Made by a program: the position numbers and the translations under genes
Source of the DNA: Winogradskyella echinorum
GTDB lineage: Bacteria > Bacteroidota > Bacteroidia > Flavobacteriales > Flavobacteriaceae
Length of the DNA: 64,000 nucleotides
Assembly: GCF_014297365.1 (NCBI RefSeq)
Contig: NZ_JACOQD010000002.1
Span: 310,001 to 374,000, forward strand
Direction: 5' to 3'
Part shown: in pieces, positions 42,470-51,428 of the stretch
Layout: the number at the start of each line of letters is the position of its first letter
How positions within the stretch are numbered: position 1 is the first letter of the stretch
Notes under the pieces: model-generated
Database searches by the model: none
What the model saw: only the letters and a program-made list of their open reading frames with translations
What the model was told of the DNA's origin: nothing

Positions 42470-45259
42470 ATGAATACTACAGTTTTAGACGTTAACCCAA
42501 AGGAAAACATCATTATAAAAGGTGCAAAACTGCACAATCTAAAAAATATAGATGTTGTAATACCAAGAAACAAATTAGTTGTTATTACCGGATTATCGGG
42601 TTCTGGGAAGTCTAGTTTAGCTTTCGACACACTATATGCAGAAGGTCAAAGGCGCTACGTAGAAAGCCTTAGTAGTTATGCGCGCCAGTTTTTAGGACGT
42701 CTAAATAAACCAAAAGTAGATTACATAAAAGGTATTGCACCAGCTATTGCTATTGAGCAAAAGGTAAACTCTACCAATCCACGTTCTACAGTCGGAACCA
42801 CCACAGAAATTTACGATTATCTAAAATTATTATTTGCACGTATTGGTAAAACCTACTCTCCTATTTCTGGTGATTTGGTTAAGAAACATAGAACAAAAGA
42901 TGTTTTAGACTACATTTCTAAATTTGAAGAAGGTTCCAAACTATTATTGTTATCACCTATTATTCTAGAAGAAGGCAGAACGGTTGAAAACAAACTACAA
43001 ACACTTCAGCAACAAGGTTATGCGCGTATTAAAGTTAAAGACGAAGTTTTAAGAATTGATGATGCCTTAAAAACCAAAATCACTTCAGATAAAGACCTCT
43101 TTTTAGTTGTTGATAGAATTGTTTACAAGGACGAAGAAGATTTTTTAAATAGATTGGCTGATGCTATTGAAACAGCCTTTTTTGAAGGTGTTGGTAATTG
43201 TATCATAGAATCACTTTCAGATAAAAAACAAAAATTATTTAATAATAAATTTGAATTGGATGGCATGGTGTTTTTAGAACCCAATGCGCATCTATTTAGC
43301 TTTAATAATCCATATGGTGCTTGTCCTAAATGCGAAGGCTATGGTGATGTTATAGGTATTGATGACGATTTAGTGGTACCAAATACCGCATTATCTGTGT
43401 TTGAAAATGCCATTTTTCCATGGAGAGGAGAAAGCATGAGTTGGTATAGAGACCAATTGGTAAACAACTCTCATAAATTCGATTTTCCTATACATAAGCC
43501 TTATTTTGAGCTTAGTGAAGAGCATAAAGCTTTAATTTGGACTGGTAATGAACATTTTGAAGGCTTAGATAGTTTCTTTGCTGAGCTGGAATCTAAAGCT
43601 TATAAAATTCAGAATCGTGTAATGCTATCGCGTTATCGAGGCAAAACTAAATGTAATGTATGTAAAGGTAAACGCTTACGTAAAGAAGCAAATTATGTAA
43701 AAGTTGCAGATGCGACCATTACTGATTTAGTGGACTTACCTTTAGATGAATTAGCCGTATTCTTTAATAATTTAAAATTAAATGAATATGATGCTAAAAT
43801 TGCCAAGCGTCTTTTAACTGAAATAAATACACGTCTCCAATTCTTATCTAATGTAGGTTTAGATTACTTAACCTTAAACAGAAAATCAAATACACTTTCT
43901 GGTGGAGAAAGTCAACGTATTAATTTGGCAACTTCACTTGGTAGTAGCTTAGTTGGTTCTATGTACATTTTAGATGAACCAAGTATTGGCCTGCACCCAA
44001 AAGATACCGAACGTTTAATTGGTGTTTTACAATCGCTTAGAGATTTAGGTAATACTGTTATTGTAGTAGAACACGATGAAGATATTATGAAAGCAGCCGA
44101 TGCTATTATAGATATTGGACCAGAAGCCGGAACTTTTGGTGGTGAAGTTGTAGCTGTTGGAGATTTTAAAGATATACTTGTTTCAGATACTTTAACTGCC
44201 AAATACTTAAATGGGCAATTAGAAATTGAAGTACCAAAAAAGCGAAGAACCTCTAAATATCATCTTGATATTGTTGGTGCTCGCGAAAACAACTTAAAAA
44301 ATATTGATGTTACATTTCCATTAGAAATGTTAACGGTTATTACAGGTGTTTCTGGTAGCGGAAAAAGTACATTGATTAAAAAGATATTGTTTCCCGCTAT
44401 ACAAAAAAAGTTAACCGGATTTAGCGATAAAGCTGGTCAGTTTACCGAAATGAAAGGTAATCACAGTATTGTTCAGCACGTAGAATTTGTGGACCAGAAT
44501 CCTATTGGTCGCTCATCACGCTCTAATCCTGTCACCTATATTAAGGCTTATGATGATATTCGTTCTTTGTTCTCAGGTCAAAAACTGAGTAAAATTAGAA
44601 ACTACCAAGCCAAGCATTTTAGTTTTAATGTAGATGGTGGACGTTGTGAAACTTGCAAAGGTGAAGGTGAAGTAACCATAGAAATGCAATTTATGGCAGA
44701 TGTGCATTTGGTTTGCGATACTTGTAACGGTAAGCGTTTTAAGAAAGAAGTCTTAGAAGTCACTTTTGAAGGGAAATCTATCCACGACATTTTAGATATG
44801 ACAATAGATGATGCTATAGATTTCTTTAAAACTTATAAGCAAACTAAAATTCAAAATAAATTACAACCGCTTCAAGATGTTGGTTTGGGCTATGTAACTT
44901 TAGGACAGTCCTCTTCTACTCTTTCTGGTGGAGAAGCGCAACGTATAAAATTAGCAACTTTTTTAGGCAAAGGATCTAAAAGCAATAATTCCCTTTTTAT
45001 TTTTGATGAGCCTACTACTGGACTACATTTTCATGATATAAAGAAGTTATTAAAATCCTTTCAGGCTTTAATTGCAAAAGGACATTCTATTATTGTGATT
45101 GAGCATAATATAGATTTAATTAAATGTGCCGATTATATTATTGATTTAGGTCCTGAAGGCGGAAAACATGGCGGACAATTAATTGCTGCAGGCACTCCAG
45201 AAGAAATTGTAGATAATCCTAATTCGGTGACAGGTAAATACCTCAAAGAAAAGTTATAA
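42470..45259 (+). CDS. uvrA: excinuclease ABC subunit UvrA
   Basis: The protein has 929 residues, close to the usual ~940. It has two ABC ATPase modules: Walker A 'GLSGSGKSSLAFDTL' near the N-terminus with signature 'LSGGESQRINLATSLG', and a second Walker A 'GVSGSGKSTLIKKI' with 'LSGGEAQRIKLATFLG'. Zinc-finger Cys pairs appear as 'CPKCEGYG', 'CNVCKGKR', 'CETCKGEG' and 'CDTCNGKR'. It finds DNA damage in nucleotide excision repair with UvrB. The 222-residue membrane gene follows after 1 bp, so the two are probably co-transcribed. Confidence 0.97.
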   Translation: MNTTVLDVNPKENIIIKGAKLHNLKNIDVVIPRNKLVVITGLSGSGKSSLAFDTLYAEGQRRYVESLSSYARQFLGRLNKPKVDYIKGIAPAIAIEQKVNSTNPRSTVGTTTEIYDYLKLLFARIGKTYSPISGDLVKKHRTKDVLDYISKFEEGSKLLLLSPIILEEGRTVENKLQTLQQQGYARIKVKDEVLRIDDALKTKITSDKDLFLVVDRIVYKDEEDFLNRLADAIETAFFEGVGNCIIESLSDKKQKLFNNKFELDGMVFLEPNAHLFSFNNPYGACPKCEGYGDVIGIDDDLVVPNTALSVFENAIFPWRGESMSWYRDQLVNNSHKFDFPIHKPYFELSEEHKALIWTGNEHFEGLDSFFAELESKAYKIQNRVMLSRYRGKTKCNVCKGKRLRKEANYVKVADATITDLVDLPLDELAVFFNNLKLNEYDAKIAKRLLTEINTRLQFLSNVGLDYLTLNRKSNTLSGGESQRINLATSLGSSLVGSMYILDEPSIGLHPKDTERLIGVLQSLRDLGNTVIVVEHDEDIMKAADAIIDIGPEAGTFGGEVVAVGDFKDILVSDTLTAKYLNGQLEIEVPKKRRTSKYHLDIVGARENNLKNIDVTFPLEMLTVITGVSGSGKSTLIKKILFPAIQKKLTGFSDKAGQFTEMKGNHSIVQHVEFVDQNPIGRSSRSNPVTYIKAYDDIRSLFSGQKLSKIRNYQAKHFSFNVDGGRCETCKGEGEVTIEMQFMADVHLVCDTCNGKRFKKEVLEVTFEGKSIHDILDMTIDDAIDFFKTYKQTKIQNKLQPLQDVGLGYVTLGQSSSTLSGGEAQRIKLATFLGKGSKSNNSLFIFDEPTTGLHFHDIKKLLKSFQALIAKGHSIIVIEHNIDLIKCADYIIDLGPEGGKHGGQLIAAGTPEEIVDNPNSVTGKYLKEKL

Positions 45260-45260
45260 A

Positions 45261-45929
45261 ATGAGTTTACCTAATAGGTTTGAAGACACATATTTAGATT
45301 TTACTGAAAATGTCTTCAAGAGCAATAAAAGCAGTATAATATCTAAAGTTTCAACTAAACCATTAAAATCTGGTGGTGCAAGTTTTAAAACAAATGTATT
45401 AGTAGAGAAGTCGAGTTCTAAATATGTTTACAAACCATCAATAGGTGCTGCTTTGTTCAGTTTTATATTTTTAGCCGTTGGCTTAGGTGTTCTATTTTAT
45501 GGTTTATTTCCTCTGTTTAAATCAAATTATGAAACCACATCAATAAATTGGTTCTTACTTGTTTTTGGACTTATTTTTTCTAGTGCTGGAGGTGTATTAT
45601 TTTTTAACTTTTACAAACCTCGTGTTTTCGACAAACAACTAGGTGTGTACTATAAAGCTTATAACGTAGATATTCATAAAATAAGAAAGGATACTTCAAA
45701 TAAATATATTATTCTAAAATCTATTGTTGCGCTACAAATCATAGGAGAACATGTAAAAAGTGATAAGGGATCTTACAAAAGTTTTGAACTCAATTTAGTT
45801 TTAGAAGATGCTTCTAGAAAAAATGTTGTTGATCACGGCAACTTAAAATCTATAATAGATGATGCACATGTATTGAGCCAATTTTTAAATGTCCCTATTT
45901 GGCATGCAAAATCTAATGACGATCAATAA
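45261..45929 (+). CDS. two-helix membrane protein of unknown function
   Basis: The protein has 222 residues with a soluble N-terminus, two membrane helices (about 62-84 and 96-117) and a C-terminal domain ('KYIILKSIVALQIIGEHVKSD', 'FELNLVLEDASRKNVVDHGN'). It starts 1 bp after the uvrA stop and overlaps the end of the convergent DUF3667 gene by 7 bp. Function unknown. Confidence 0.75.
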   Translation: MSLPNRFEDTYLDFTENVFKSNKSSIISKVSTKPLKSGGASFKTNVLVEKSSSKYVYKPSIGAALFSFIFLAVGLGVLFYGLFPLFKSNYETTSINWFLLVFGLIFSSAGGVLFFNFYKPRVFDKQLGVYYKAYNVDIHKIRKDTSNKYIILKSIVALQIIGEHVKSDKGSYKSFELNLVLEDASRKNVVDHGNLKSIIDDAHVLSQFLNVPIWHAKSNDDQ

Positions 45930-47011
45930 AACATAAATGCAAATAGACCAATAATTACTGCTGCTGTAGGAATTATAATGGCCATAAAAGCAAAAGTTGC
46001 AATACTACATTTAAACCAACTTAAAAACCAACCTTGACCATAAAATCGTTTTAAAGCTATCATTAAATATATAAAGGTTGACAAGGCAATTAACCATTCT
46101 ACTGCATAAAACCAATCTGGAATTTCAAAGAGTAAATTAACACCGCAAATAATACTAAATACGGTGAATAAATAAGAAAAAAAGTAAAAACTAAATACCA
46201 AATGGTGCGAATAGCGTCCTTTTCTAAAATATAAAAGCTTTATAAGCAATGCAAAAATTGGCAGTAGAAAAAACAATGCTATTGGCATAGTATCATAAAA
46301 AGCTTTTAATATATTTCCTCCATCTCTTGCCTTGTAAAACTTTAGTATTTGTGTGTAGATTTTTCGCATAAACCAACCATCATCATCTGTCATACCCATC
46401 GCCTTATAAATTTCATCATCCGTTGCGTTGGCATTTAATAAAGAATCTACTTTAGCTTCATTAAAACCAAATGACACATTTTTTTTAGGTATATTTTCAA
46501 GATTTGCAACAGAATCTATTTGTTGATCTGTCATGCCTGTAATAAACTTATTTTTTTTCAGGGCATTTTTAATTTCTTCTAATTGTATAGAATCTTTAAC
46601 ATGCTTTATTGAATCCTTCTTCTTGGTTTCAATAGAATCTAGTACAGCAACTTCACTTCTATTTAATGTTTTTTTCAATTCTCTATTTAAAGAATCTGCC
46701 TGCTTTCTCACTGAAAACGAGAATAAGAAAAAGAAAATCACCGAAACAAATAAGTACATCTGCGCAGGATGCAAATACAACAAACGCTTTCCTTTTATAA
46801 ACTCTTTTGCCAAATAACCTGGTTTAAACATTAATGGAAAAAAACTTTTTAGAAAACGAGCATCAAAGGAAAAGTAGTTGCTAATGGTGTTATAAAACAA
46901 TACACCAAGAGTTAACTCATCATTAGTTTTTTGCCCACAGTTAGGACAAAAACGAAAACCTTCTTCATAAGGTTCTTCACAATTCTGACAATTAACTTGG
47001 TTGGTGCTCAT
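45923..47011 (-). CDS. DUF3667 membrane protein
   Basis: The protein has 362 residues. A zinc ribbon at the N-terminus ('CQNCEEPYEEGFRFCPNCG') is followed by 'TIGVLFYNTISNYF'-type sequence, a first membrane helix near 90-105, a long charged Lys/Asp-rich periplasmic loop (~105-215), and about four helices at the C-terminus. This is the DUF3667 layout common in Bacteroidota. Function unknown. Confidence 0.88.
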   Translation of the reverse strand: MSTNQVNCQNCEEPYEEGFRFCPNCGQKTNDELTLGVLFYNTISNYFSFDARFLKSFFPLMFKPGYLAKEFIKGKRLLYLHPAQMYLFVSVIFFFLFSFSVRKQADSLNRELKKTLNRSEVAVLDSIETKKKDSIKHVKDSIQLEEIKNALKKNKFITGMTDQQIDSVANLENIPKKNVSFGFNEAKVDSLLNANATDDEIYKAMGMTDDDGWFMRKIYTQILKFYKARDGGNILKAFYDTMPIALFFLLPIFALLIKLLYFRKGRYSHHLVFSFYFFSYLFTVFSIICGVNLLFEIPDWFYAVEWLIALSTFIYLMIALKRFYGQGWFLSWFKCSIATFAFMAIIIPTAAVIIGLFAFMFY

Positions 47012-47150
47012 AATTGATGGTTAGTTTAGGTTTAAAAATAATGAAATTTATAATACCTAAGGTTACTAATTAGAAGATCTAACAACATAATTGTTACAAA
47101 ATTGAATCGAATAACACATGCAATCTTCTGTTTAATAGCTGTTTACAATT

Positions 47151-47166
47151 TTGGCACGTTAATTGA
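47151..47166 (+). promoter_or_regulatory. sigma-54-like -24/-12 promoter
   Basis: TTGGCACGTTAATTGA has the -24 TGGCACG and, after four bases, TTGA, with the GG and the -12 base in the N10 spacing of RpoN promoters; only the C of the usual TTGC is changed. It lies 77 bp before ATG 47243. The intervening leader has no gene. Confidence 0.55.
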
Positions 47167-47242
47167 AAATCTCTAAGGCAATAGCGTAAGCCTAAAGTCC
47201 TAAACGAGTTAGTGACGAGGCAAATCTAAAAACCTATATATT

Positions 47243-47905
47243 ATGAAAAAGCAAGTACTTTTTTTTGGCATGATGTTACTAGGATTAACATCAGCTACAG
47301 CGACAACAGCAGGAGATGCTGTTTTAAATGGGGAAGATTTAATCAATGCACGCTATCGTTTTGTAGAACCAATAGTGTTTATTGAACGTGGTGTAGAGTT
47401 TTTAATCTTTCCGGATGGAAGCTTCGATTTTAATACCGAAGTCCTTTCTACAGTCCCAGACAATGGCAATTATTACTACAGACGTTCTAACACAAGACAA
47501 AGACGTAGTAGCACCAACCGAACTTACGGAGCACCAGGCACTACAAGCCATGTGAGCAACAGAGGCGTTTTAGTAAGACACGATAGATTAGGTCGTGTAA
47601 GACGAATAGGTAATGTGTTTATTAACTACGACAGACAAGGTAGAATTAAACGTGCTGGCTCTGTTTACATGAGCTACCGAAGAAATCAATTAAAACAAGT
47701 TGGTGGATTGCATATACTTTATAATAGACATGGTGATGTTATTGGCACCAGAGGATATGTAAACTTTAATAACCAAGGTTATAATGTAGATTATGGTAGT
47801 GAAACATATGATATTGATTGGAGTAATGACCATATCGTAGATGACGACCATTATTATTATAAGAAGAATGGCAAGCTTAAAAAGCAAAAGAAGCTAAAAA
47901 GCTGA
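47243..47905 (+). CDS. secreted beta-repeat protein, paralogue A
   Basis: The protein has 220 residues with a signal peptide (about 1-20, 'GMMLLGLTSATATTAG'). After 'IERGVEFLIFPDGSFDFNTE' comes a set of ~20-residue repeats: 'LGRVRRIGNVFINYDRQGRI', 'GSVYMSYRRNQLKQVGGLHI', 'YNRHGDVIGTRGYVNFNNQG', like YD-type beta-hairpins. The C-terminus is Lys-rich. It shares its head and repeats with the 423-residue protein downstream and is preceded by a similar -24/-12 box. Probably exported or outer-membrane; function not known. Confidence 0.8.
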   Translation: MKKQVLFFGMMLLGLTSATATTAGDAVLNGEDLINARYRFVEPIVFIERGVEFLIFPDGSFDFNTEVLSTVPDNGNYYYRRSNTRQRRSSTNRTYGAPGTTSHVSNRGVLVRHDRLGRVRRIGNVFINYDRQGRIKRAGSVYMSYRRNQLKQVGGLHILYNRHGDVIGTRGYVNFNNQGYNVDYGSETYDIDWSNDHIVDDDHYYYKKNGKLKKQKKLKS

Positions 47906-47945
47906 AAAATACTCTCGATTTAACCTAACTAAATATTGAGATCCT

Positions 47946-47984
47946 AAAATCCCGAATGCTCTCCCCAAAGCTTCGGGATTTTTA
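47946..47984 (+). terminator. terminator after paralogue A
   Basis: AAAATCCCGAA (47946-47956) pairs with TTCGGGATTTT (47972-47982), followed by T. The gap to 48103 then holds the second sigma-54-like box. Confidence 0.85.
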
Positions 47985-48051
47985 TTTGAAGAAAAAAGCA
48001 ACTATCAAAATACCACCCTATTTTTTACTGATTATCAACAAGTTATCTTTT

Positions 48052-48067
48052 TTGGCACGCTGTTTGT
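48052..48067 (+). promoter_or_regulatory. sigma-54-like -24/-12 promoter
   Basis: TTGGCACGCTGTTTGT repeats the TGGCACG, four bases, TTG layout of the box at 47151. It lies 37 bp before ATG 48104. It makes paralogue B a separate transcription unit under the same type of control as paralogue A. Confidence 0.6.
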
Positions 48068-48103
48068 TTTATAGTTAGTAATTAATTTTAAAACCCTTTA
48101 ACT

Positions 48104-49375
48104 ATGAAACGGATTCTATTTTTATTTGCAGGTTTAGTTGCTTTAAGCACTACTGCATTCGCAACCAACACAACAACAGCAGAAGCAGAAGCTTCAATTA
48201 ATACCTATGTGAGAGGTTATGGTAATTCTTTCATATTTACAGAAGGTGGCATTGAATTCTCAGTATATAGAGATGGTCAGTTCGATTTTTACATCCCAAA
48301 TTATGGACCAGATGTAAGCTTAGGAATTAATACACCAGGTTTTTCTTTGAGTTTTAACTCTGGTTACGATTACAACCCTTATGTACAGTACGATAGTTTT
48401 GGAGCTATTATTCAGATTGAAAACACACCTATATACTATGATTTTTATGGTCGTGTTAATCAGATAGGAGATATCTTCATTAACTACAACAGTAGAGGGC
48501 GTATAACAAGATTGGGTGGATTAAATGTGTATTACAGAAACAATGTATTTTGGAGATACGATGGCTACATTAACAGCTTTAACAGAGTATATGTTTACAG
48601 ACCATGGCACAGATTTTACGCTGTACCTTCGGTAAACCTATGTATTGTAAACGTAAATCCTTACAGACAGTTTTATACACCTGTTAGACATATTTACTAC
48701 AGACCATATAGAAACAATGTAAGATATTACAATGTAAACGGTAGACGTGGAAATGGACATGTTGCTAGACGTAACGTATCAACAAGAATAAGTGAGAGAT
48801 ATGCACAAAAACCTAGAAACAAAAGAGAGCGTAGTATTAGAGATCGTGTACAACGTAACAATACAAGAATTGCAAGCACAAGAGCAACACGTTTAAAAGA
48901 AACTAGAGCTACGTCTACAAGAACATCTCGTAGTAACAGTACAACAACAAGAACTACGACAAGACGTGGTGGATCTGATAAAGCCATAAAAACGCGTTCT
49001 AACAAGAGAGTTACAACTCCTACTAGAACATCTAGAAGCACAAGTGCTACAACGAGATCTAATAAAAGAGTGACAACACCTACAAGAACAACACAACGTT
49101 CTAATAAGGTAACACCAAATAGAAGTACTCGTAAAAATGTGACCCAAAGACGTTCTACTGTGTCTAATAAAGTAGAGAGTAGAAAAAGTACTTCGGTTAG
49201 AAAACCAAAAGCAACGCAATCTCGTACATATAACAAAGCGAAGTCGCAGAGCTCAAAACAAAGAAGTACAATTCAAAATAAAAGACAATCATCGTCTGTA
49301 AAGGCAAGATCTAATTCAAGTAGAAAAAGCAACCAAAGTTCTACAAGATCAAGCTCAAGACGATCAAGAGGATAA
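48104..49375 (+). CDS. secreted beta-repeat protein with Arg/Ser/Thr-rich tail, paralogue B
   Basis: The protein has 423 residues. After a signal peptide (about 1-21) the N-terminal half repeats the design of paralogue A: 'TEGGIEFSVYRDGQFDFYIP', then 'YYDFYGRVNQIGDIFINYN' and 'GRITRLGGLNVYYRNN', followed by a Tyr/Arg-rich stretch. From ~205 onward the protein is almost only Arg, Ser, Thr, Lys and Asn, for example 'TSRSNSTTTRTTTRRGG', with imperfect repeats of SNKRVTTPTRT at ~304 and ~325. Two hairpins follow the stop. Such basic low-complexity tails suggest binding to polyanions such as polysaccharide or extracellular DNA. Confidence 0.8.
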   Translation: MKRILFLFAGLVALSTTAFATNTTTAEAEASINTYVRGYGNSFIFTEGGIEFSVYRDGQFDFYIPNYGPDVSLGINTPGFSLSFNSGYDYNPYVQYDSFGAIIQIENTPIYYDFYGRVNQIGDIFINYNSRGRITRLGGLNVYYRNNVFWRYDGYINSFNRVYVYRPWHRFYAVPSVNLCIVNVNPYRQFYTPVRHIYYRPYRNNVRYYNVNGRRGNGHVARRNVSTRISERYAQKPRNKRERSIRDRVQRNNTRIASTRATRLKETRATSTRTSRSNSTTTRTTTRRGGSDKAIKTRSNKRVTTPTRTSRSTSATTRSNKRVTTPTRTTQRSNKVTPNRSTRKNVTQRRSTVSNKVESRKSTSVRKPKATQSRTYNKAKSQSSKQRSTIQNKRQSSSVKARSNSSRKSNQSSTRSSSRRSRG

Positions 49376-49401
49376 AAACGATTTTTTTTGGTTGGTTAGT
49401 A

Positions 49402-49479
49402 GAAATTCCGCATGATGTATGCCTCAGAGCACCTTGCGGAATTTCTCATTATAATTCCCACGAAAGTGGGAATCTTTTT
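49402..49479 (+). terminator. tandem hairpins, terminator after paralogue B
   Basis: GAAATTCCGCA (49402-49412) pairs with TGCGGAATTTC (49435-49445), then ATTCCCAC (49454-49461) pairs with GTGGGAAT (49466-49473) around a GAAA tetraloop and is followed by CTTTTT. The second looks like a terminator; both resemble REP-type palindromes seen elsewhere. Confidence 0.7.
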
Positions 49480-49551
49480 ATTGAGAGATTGCCATACTTC
49501 CACTACGCTCAGTTTGATAAACAGCCAAGCAAACAAATCTAAAAGTCTTGG

Positions 49552-49884
49552 TCAAGAACTTAATAGCATTACAATCTTATCATATTGCCTAATGCCGTTA
49601 AAGATTGTACAGACTAAACAAAACAATATTGATGATACATAAAAGAACTTTATCCTAATATCTAAGATTACAGCTAAAAAAATATGAAAGCATAAATTAT
49701 TTAAAAAGAAGGTAAAGCTTAAATCGAATATTTCATTTCTACCAAAAACATCTTGAATTATCGCCTGAAAACCATACATCGGAAGCATTGAACAAATAAA
49801 AATAATCCAGCTTCCAAAAAATGAAATATCATTTATCTGATTTAATAGCGGAAATTTCTTTGATTCAATTGATCCAATTAGCAT
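49552..49884 (-). CDS. hydrophobic protein of unknown function
   Basis: The protein has 110 residues with about three membrane helices ('FFGSWIIFICSMLPMYGFQAI', 'LNNLCFHIFLAVIL' and 'FFYVSSILFCLVCTIFNG'). Codon use is AT-rich and natural for a gene, but no homologue family is recognised. The start at 49884 is uncertain. A short overlapping plus-strand frame (49412-49642) is judged a shadow. It may be a small orphan gene or a remnant. Confidence 0.45.
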   Translation of the reverse strand: MLIGSIESKKFPLLNQINDISFFGSWIIFICSMLPMYGFQAIIQDVFGRNEIFDLSFTFFLNNLCFHIFLAVILDIRIKFFYVSSILFCLVCTIFNGIRQYDKIVMLLSS

Positions 49885-50014
49885 CCCAAATATGTATTTA
49901 ACTGATCATTCTAATGACAGAAGCTAGTCTTGTTTCTAACAGCAAAGCGGTCTTTATTTAATGTAAATAAACACTTTAATTAAAATAGTGTAACACTCAA
50001 CTTAATAACCAATT

Positions 50015-50078
50015 AAACAAATAAACACCTAAACAAATAAACGACTAAACAATTAAACGCCTAAACAGTTCTACACAT
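50015..50078. repeat. 16-bp tandem repeat downstream of ychF
   Basis: Three units of 16 bp, AAACAAATAAACACCT (50015-50030), AAACAAATAAACGACT (50031-50046) and AAACAATTAAACGCCT (50047-50062), and a partial fourth, follow one another. The array touches the end of the ychF gene. The remaining gap (49885-50014) shows nothing else. Confidence 0.7.
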
Positions 50079-51165
50079 TAAACAAAAAGTGCATCACATC
50101 ACCATCTTTAACAATGTAGTTCTTCCCTTCTACGCGCATTTTACCAGCTTCTTTTACTTTAGCTTCGCTTCCGTATTGCACATAATCATCGTAAGCAATT
50201 ACCTCTGCTCTAATAAAACCTTTTTCAAAATCGGTATGAATCACTCCAGCAGCTTGTGGTGCAGTGGCACCAATGGTAACTGTCCAAGCTCTTACTTCTT
50301 TTACACCTGCAGTAAAATACGTTTGCTGATTAAGTAGCTTATAAGCAGACCTAATTAATTTTGCAGAACCTGGCTCGTCTAATCCTATATCAGCCAAAAA
50401 CATTTGACGCTCTTCGTAATCGTCTAACTCATTAATATCGGCTTCTGTACCAACAGCTAAGACCAACACTTCTGCGTTTTCATCTTTAACAGCCTCGCGT
50501 ACGTTTTCTACATAAGCATTACCAGTTGTGGCAGCACCTTCATCGACATTACATACATACATTACAGGTTTGTCTGTAATAAACTGTGATGGTTTTACGT
50601 AGTCTTCGTAATCTTCTTCCGAAAAATCTAAAGCTCTTACCGAAACACCTGCTTCTAAGTTCTCTTTAATTTTATTAAGAATTGCTTCTTCTTTTTGCGC
50701 TTCTTTATTACCAGTTTTAGCAGCACGCTTTACTTTATCTAACTTCTTTTCAGCCGTTTCTAAGTCTTTTAACTGCAATTCCATATCAATGGTTTCCTTA
50801 TCTCTAATAGGATCTACCGAACCATCTACATGGACAATATTATCGTTATCAAAACAACGCAATACGTGTAAGATAGCGTCAGTCTCTCTAATGTTTGCTA
50901 AGAATTGATTCCCTAAACCTTCACCTTTAGAAGCTCCTTTTACCAAACCTGCAATATCAACGATTTCTACCGTTGCTGGCATTACACGTTCTGGGTTTAC
51001 TAATTCTTCTAGTTTTTGAAGTCTTGGATCTGGTACATTAACCACACCAATATTAGGTTCTATGGTACAAAACGGAAAGTTAGCACTCTGCGCTTTGGCG
51101 TTAGATAAACAGTTAAATAAGGTTGACTTTCCTACGTTTGGTAATCCTACTATTCCGGCTTTCAT
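50071..51165 (-). CDS. ychF: redox-regulated P-loop NTPase YchF
   Basis: The protein has 364 residues, full length. The P-loop '[19 protein letters not shown]' is followed by '[21 protein letters not shown]', '[21 protein letters not shown]', and '[10 protein letters not shown]', where the N-V-D-E replaces NKxD, the known ATP-preferring change. The C-terminal TGS domain ends '[18 protein letters not shown]'. It is cytoplasmic and binds ribosomes and ATP. A hairpin lies 6 nt before its start codon. It is cut off from the accessory insert upstream by repeat copy 4. Confidence 0.97.
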   Translation of the reverse strand: MKAGIVGLPNVGKSTLFNCLSNAKAQSANFPFCTIEPNIGVVNVPDPRLQKLEELVNPERVMPATVEIVDIAGLVKGASKGEGLGNQFLANIRETDAILHVLRCFDNDNIVHVDGSVDPIRDKETIDMELQLKDLETAEKKLDKVKRAAKTGNKEAQKEEAILNKIKENLEAGVSVRALDFSEEDYEDYVKPSQFITDKPVMYVCNVDEGAATTGNAYVENVREAVKDENAEVLVLAVGTEADINELDDYEERQMFLADIGLDEPGSAKLIRSAYKLLNQQTYFTAGVKEVRAWTVTIGATAPQAAGVIHTDFEKGFIRAEVIAYDDYVQYGSEAKVKEAGKMRVEGKNYIVKDGDVMHFLFNV

Positions 51166-51171
51166 ATTAAT

Positions 51172-51189
51172 TTCCTGCGGAAGCAGGAA
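51172..51189 (-). promoter_or_regulatory. leader hairpin next to the ychF start
   Basis: On the minus strand TTCCTGC-TTCC-GCAGGAA forms a 7-bp stem with a 4-nt loop, ending 6 nt before ATG. The AGGAA of the second arm is the only Shine-Dalgarno-like run and is inside the stem. Confidence 0.4.
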
Positions 51190-51315
51190 TCTCTTTTTAA
51201 TTAAACTTAATTTCTCTTTTTAAGAGATTGCAAATGTAGTTAATTCGTGGAATAGTTTGTTTAAAAGTTTTTGGAATAAATTGGTTTGGGATTTAGGGTT
51301 GTGGTTATCGGTCTT

Positions 51316-51425
51316 TCGTATGGTTAGTTGCGTTTTTAAGCAACTAATTTACCAAACAAATCATAGATAGAAAATCTGCTAGGACTTTTGCAAGTATGCT
51401 ATAAATAGCACGTTATTGCAATAGT
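51316..51425 (-). repeat. structured intergenic repeat, copy 4
   Basis: Read on the minus strand it contains GCATACTTGCAAAAGTCC, TAGCAGATTTTCTAT, TTTGGTAAATTAGTTGC and the perfect 8-bp stem TTAGTTGC/GCAACTAA, matching copy 1 and copy 2 in order. It begins about 4 bp after the stop of the ASCH-like gene at 51429, the same relation to an accessory gene as copies 2 and 3. Confidence 0.75.
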
Positions 51426-51428
51426 GTT

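Noticed and set aside
48727..49236. Long minus-strand frame of 169 codons, and another at 48893-49219
   Set aside because: Both are mirror images of the Arg/Ser/Thr-rich repeats of the paralogue B gene. The biased codons remove stops on the other strand; the translations are Val/Leu- or Ser/Cys-rich without domain structure.
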